Positions 61,982 to 64,000 of a stretch of 64,000 nt of DNA are shown in pieces (the stretch's first letter is position 1; every line of letters starts with the position of its first letter). The DNA is taken from positions 744,001 through 808,000 of the forward strand of contig JASANH010000209.1 of the NCBI GenBank assembly GCA_030248295.1, written 5' to 3'. The notes beneath the pieces are model-generated. The model was not told the origin of the DNA. It made no database searches and saw nothing but the letters and a program-made list of their open reading frames with translations. Made by a program: the position numbers and the translations under genes. This stretch comes from Mesodorylaimus sp. YZB2_4 (taxonomy: Eukaryota; Nematoda; Enoplea; Dorylaimida; Dorylaimidae).

Positions 61982-62675
61982 GTGAGTGCACAGTGGACGG
62001 TCTTGGTGGTCCTGGTTCGCATGGGGGTATGACTGGCAGTGTCACCAGCGAGCAAATCCGGTTAGAGTTGCTTGGGTCGTGTTTTATGACTTCACGCAGT
62101 GCATAAACCCTGTTGTCGTTGTGTATGCCCATCAGTTGCGCCCTCAATGAAGGCGTACTGCGCATATCACCAAAATAGTGGCCAGCTTGGCCTACTGTCA
62201 AGGTCTATTGCTTGCCTCAACTTGCCGCCTTATGCTGTAGTACACACAATATCTGCCTGCCTTGGTCGGCCGCTCAATACGCTCGGCGAGGCTGAAACCT
62301 TTCACAGGCTCTACTGGCAACCTGCACTGTGGCAGCAGCTAGGCGCGTCACCCGTCAGGGTGATGTTTCAGGTACTTGCAGGTCAGAAGACTTGGTTGGC
62401 TGCCCTGGGATCACACCCTCCAGTAATAGGGACCCAGCCATATTACAACTCGTTGGGGTCATGTTTCTGGCTCCTGCGACTAGGAAGCCCCCTGGAGTGT
62501 TCTTCAGACCATCCGTCCCCCCGCGGTACCTTATCCAACGGATATTCAGCTTCGTCCAGCAACAATCAGACTCATAAGGGTGGGTATCACAACGGGTAGC
62601 GCACACACCATGGACACCATTCCAGAACCAGCCATGTTTACATTCATCTAAGCATATCCTCACTCTGAACAAGGG
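61982..62675. other. Intergenic or 3' region, repeat pieces
   Basis: Contains a GTCACCCGTCAGGGTGATG hairpin mot copy at about 62,347 and an inverted piece of the repeat listed at 28,590 (62,450-62,520). A further lectin exon cannot be excluded. Confidence 0.4.
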
Positions 62676-63677
62676 TCACGAAATGCCTCCCCCCAATTGC
62701 TTAACACGCAGCACGGCTGGCACGGCACTGCACGGCAACGTCCTCAGCTCGGTCACAACTCCAGTCACGAACTCTGCGGGCATGACCTCCGTGTCCGGCC
62801 AGTCCGTCTCCAACGTCACTGTGAACACCTTCTCGCAGAACTTGTACGTGTGGCACAAGACCAGCACGGGCACATTGCGGGCATTGGCCGTCATGGCCAC
62901 CTGAGTGCTGCCCAACGGAGCCACCACGTTCCCATTGGCCAACAAACCCTCGGCACCCAACAGGACCACGCTGACACGACCCAGCACCGCCGCGATGCCC
63001 GTCAGCAGCACGTACTGGCACTTGACGCCCATGGCCGACAGTCGACGAACCGATATGTAACCTGAAACCACAACAAGTCCTTACTAGCCTATACATCACT
63101 CGGGCACTGGGTCCTGGGTACACTGGACCAACCTGCAGGAACCCAGTCTCGTGCCGGATTCACCTTTCTAACAAGCAGTGCCACCCACATTGGCATCAGC
63201 ATTTTCCCTTCCCTTCCTCACCACAGTCCGATTACCCACGATCAGCCGAGATGCACCATGCCCGCAACGCTGGCCCGGCGTAGTGCGTCTTAGGCTGAGT
63301 AATCAGACCACCCCCCCCCCCACGTACTGACTACATTTCGTGCGCATAACCAAAAGGACCAGTGCCAGGTTCCCTCACTCACCCTCCTTCTTGGGCATCG
63401 AGTCCACGACAACGACCTCGAAGGGCACTCCTCGTCGATGCGCTTCCACCAGCGTCTTCTCAACTGTCGATGAGCTAAAACGGACAATTTCCGACCACCA
63501 GCTCCCTCCAGCTTGGACCCATACTCACAACGTGTATATCATAACCACGATCGGATCCGCCCCGCCGCGTGCCATCGTTTTCAACTTGCTCGCCACAGCC
63601 TCGGCGATGGCCTGCGTCGATAATTTGATATTACGATCAGCAAAATCATCCAACCAATCGATAACCGATTCACGCGC
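62676..63677 (-). CDS. EIF2B4: Translation initiation factor eIF2B subunit delta, 3' part (runs off right edge)
   Basis: Three exons (63677-63529, 63474-63383, 63061-62676) join in frame to 208 codons ending in a stop. They encode the C-terminal Rossmann-like half: DRNIKLSTQAIAEAV, VEKTLVEAHRRGVPFEVVVVDS, KVxxLLGA-type segment VVLLGAEGLLANGNVVAPLG, VPVLVLCHTYKFCEKV, and LPCSAVPAVLRVK near the end. The ANG and CHTYKFCE features separate delta from alpha and beta subunits. eIF2B is the GEF for eIF2, and delta lies in its regulatory core. The N-terminal exons must lie beyond 64,000 or were missed in the last 320 bp. The last residues (KQLGGGIS) differ from known ends. Confidence 0.88.
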
Positions 63678-63944
63678 CTAAACCATCAACTTTTTTTACC
63701 TAACCTGGTCGTTGCAGGCGAAAGTCGATTTTGGCCCTTTCCACGCGGGCTAGAGGGCAAACCTGGATGCATGCCGGGCAGAAGTGCGTGTTAGTCGCTA
63801 GGGTAACCATACCCAACCCGCCTGAGGACCCGATTCGAGAGCCTCCCGCCCTGGGATGAAAAGTGAGTCACCCACCGTCGGGCTGAGAACTTGGTCAAGT
63901 AAAGTGTGACACACACCTTTCACCGCCACATCCCCTTTGCCTGG

Positions 63945-64000
63945 GTCGTGGCATAGCGAGTCAAGGCGTTGCCTCTCACGCTCGGAGCGCACTTAGAGGG
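63945..64000 (+). mobile_element. tRNA-Glu-like SINE, cut by window edge
   Basis: GTCGTGGCATAGCGAGTCAAGGCG, CCTCTCACGC and GAGCGCACTT match the head of the SINE family; the B box would follow the edge. Confidence 0.65.

Overview
The window is nuclear DNA of an invertebrate animal. Every real gene is split into short exons with GTAAG/GTGAG donors and mostly TTTCAG acceptors, and joined exons give familiar animal proteins. Many introns are 50-300 bases; others are stretched to 1-2 kb by repeats. The strong TTTCAG 3' splice consensus, a divergent receptor tyrosine phosphatase and PDZ/ZM muscle-type proteins would fit an ecdysozoan or another protostome, but no marker here fixes the phylum. Exon limits below were derived by hand from frame, splice signals and remembered family resemblance; no search was run.

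Layout: 26-2,123 (-) is the 5' part of a receptor tyrosine phosphatase gene whose near-identical paralogue, complete here, lies at 44,323-48,028 (-). 3,562-5,956 (-) is a PDZ-ZM protein. 7,134-10,104 (+) is the tRNA guanine-N7 methyltransferase METTL1. 10,463-14,293 (+) is a second ZM-motif protein without a PDZ. 14,884-16,583 (+) is a SIAH ubiquitin ligase, convergent with 16,798-23,571 (-), an AVL9 trafficking protein with an apparent one-base frameshift. Next on the minus strand come RNase kappa (24,139-24,780), an alpha-galactosidase-family enzyme with a C-terminal membrane segment (25,350-29,537) and TMA7 (29,771-30,373). DCAF7 (31,250-33,998, +) is divergent from TMA7 and convergent with endo-alpha-1,2-mannosidase MANEA (34,137-37,677, -). 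A gene-poor stretch, 37.7-44.3 kb, is full of mobile-element debris. Bicaudal-C is at 50,809-56,373 (+), then a partly resolved membrane glycoprotein (57,942-60,427, +), a C-type lectin (60,836 to about 61,981, +) and the 3' end of eIF2B delta (62,676-63,677, -), which runs off the right edge.

The genes do not form one pathway; they are mostly housekeeping (tRNA modification, translation, glycan trimming and breakdown, vesicle traffic, ubiquitin ligation) mixed with muscle/cytoskeletal and surface proteins. The remaining sequence is dominated by repeats: tRNA-Glu-like SINEs, inverted-repeat (foldback/MITE) elements carrying a GGCGGGAAATTTGAATT motif, a 76-bp perfect palindrome, a 24-bp array and a 22-bp array, degenerate ATCGAT/GATC-rich tracts, and two dispersed short motifs that end in a splice-acceptor-like GTTTCAG. 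No convincing new multi-gene system was found. The most interesting points are the duplicated phosphatase pair with a selectively diverged exon, the altered galactosidase, the AVL9 frameshift and the repeat families.
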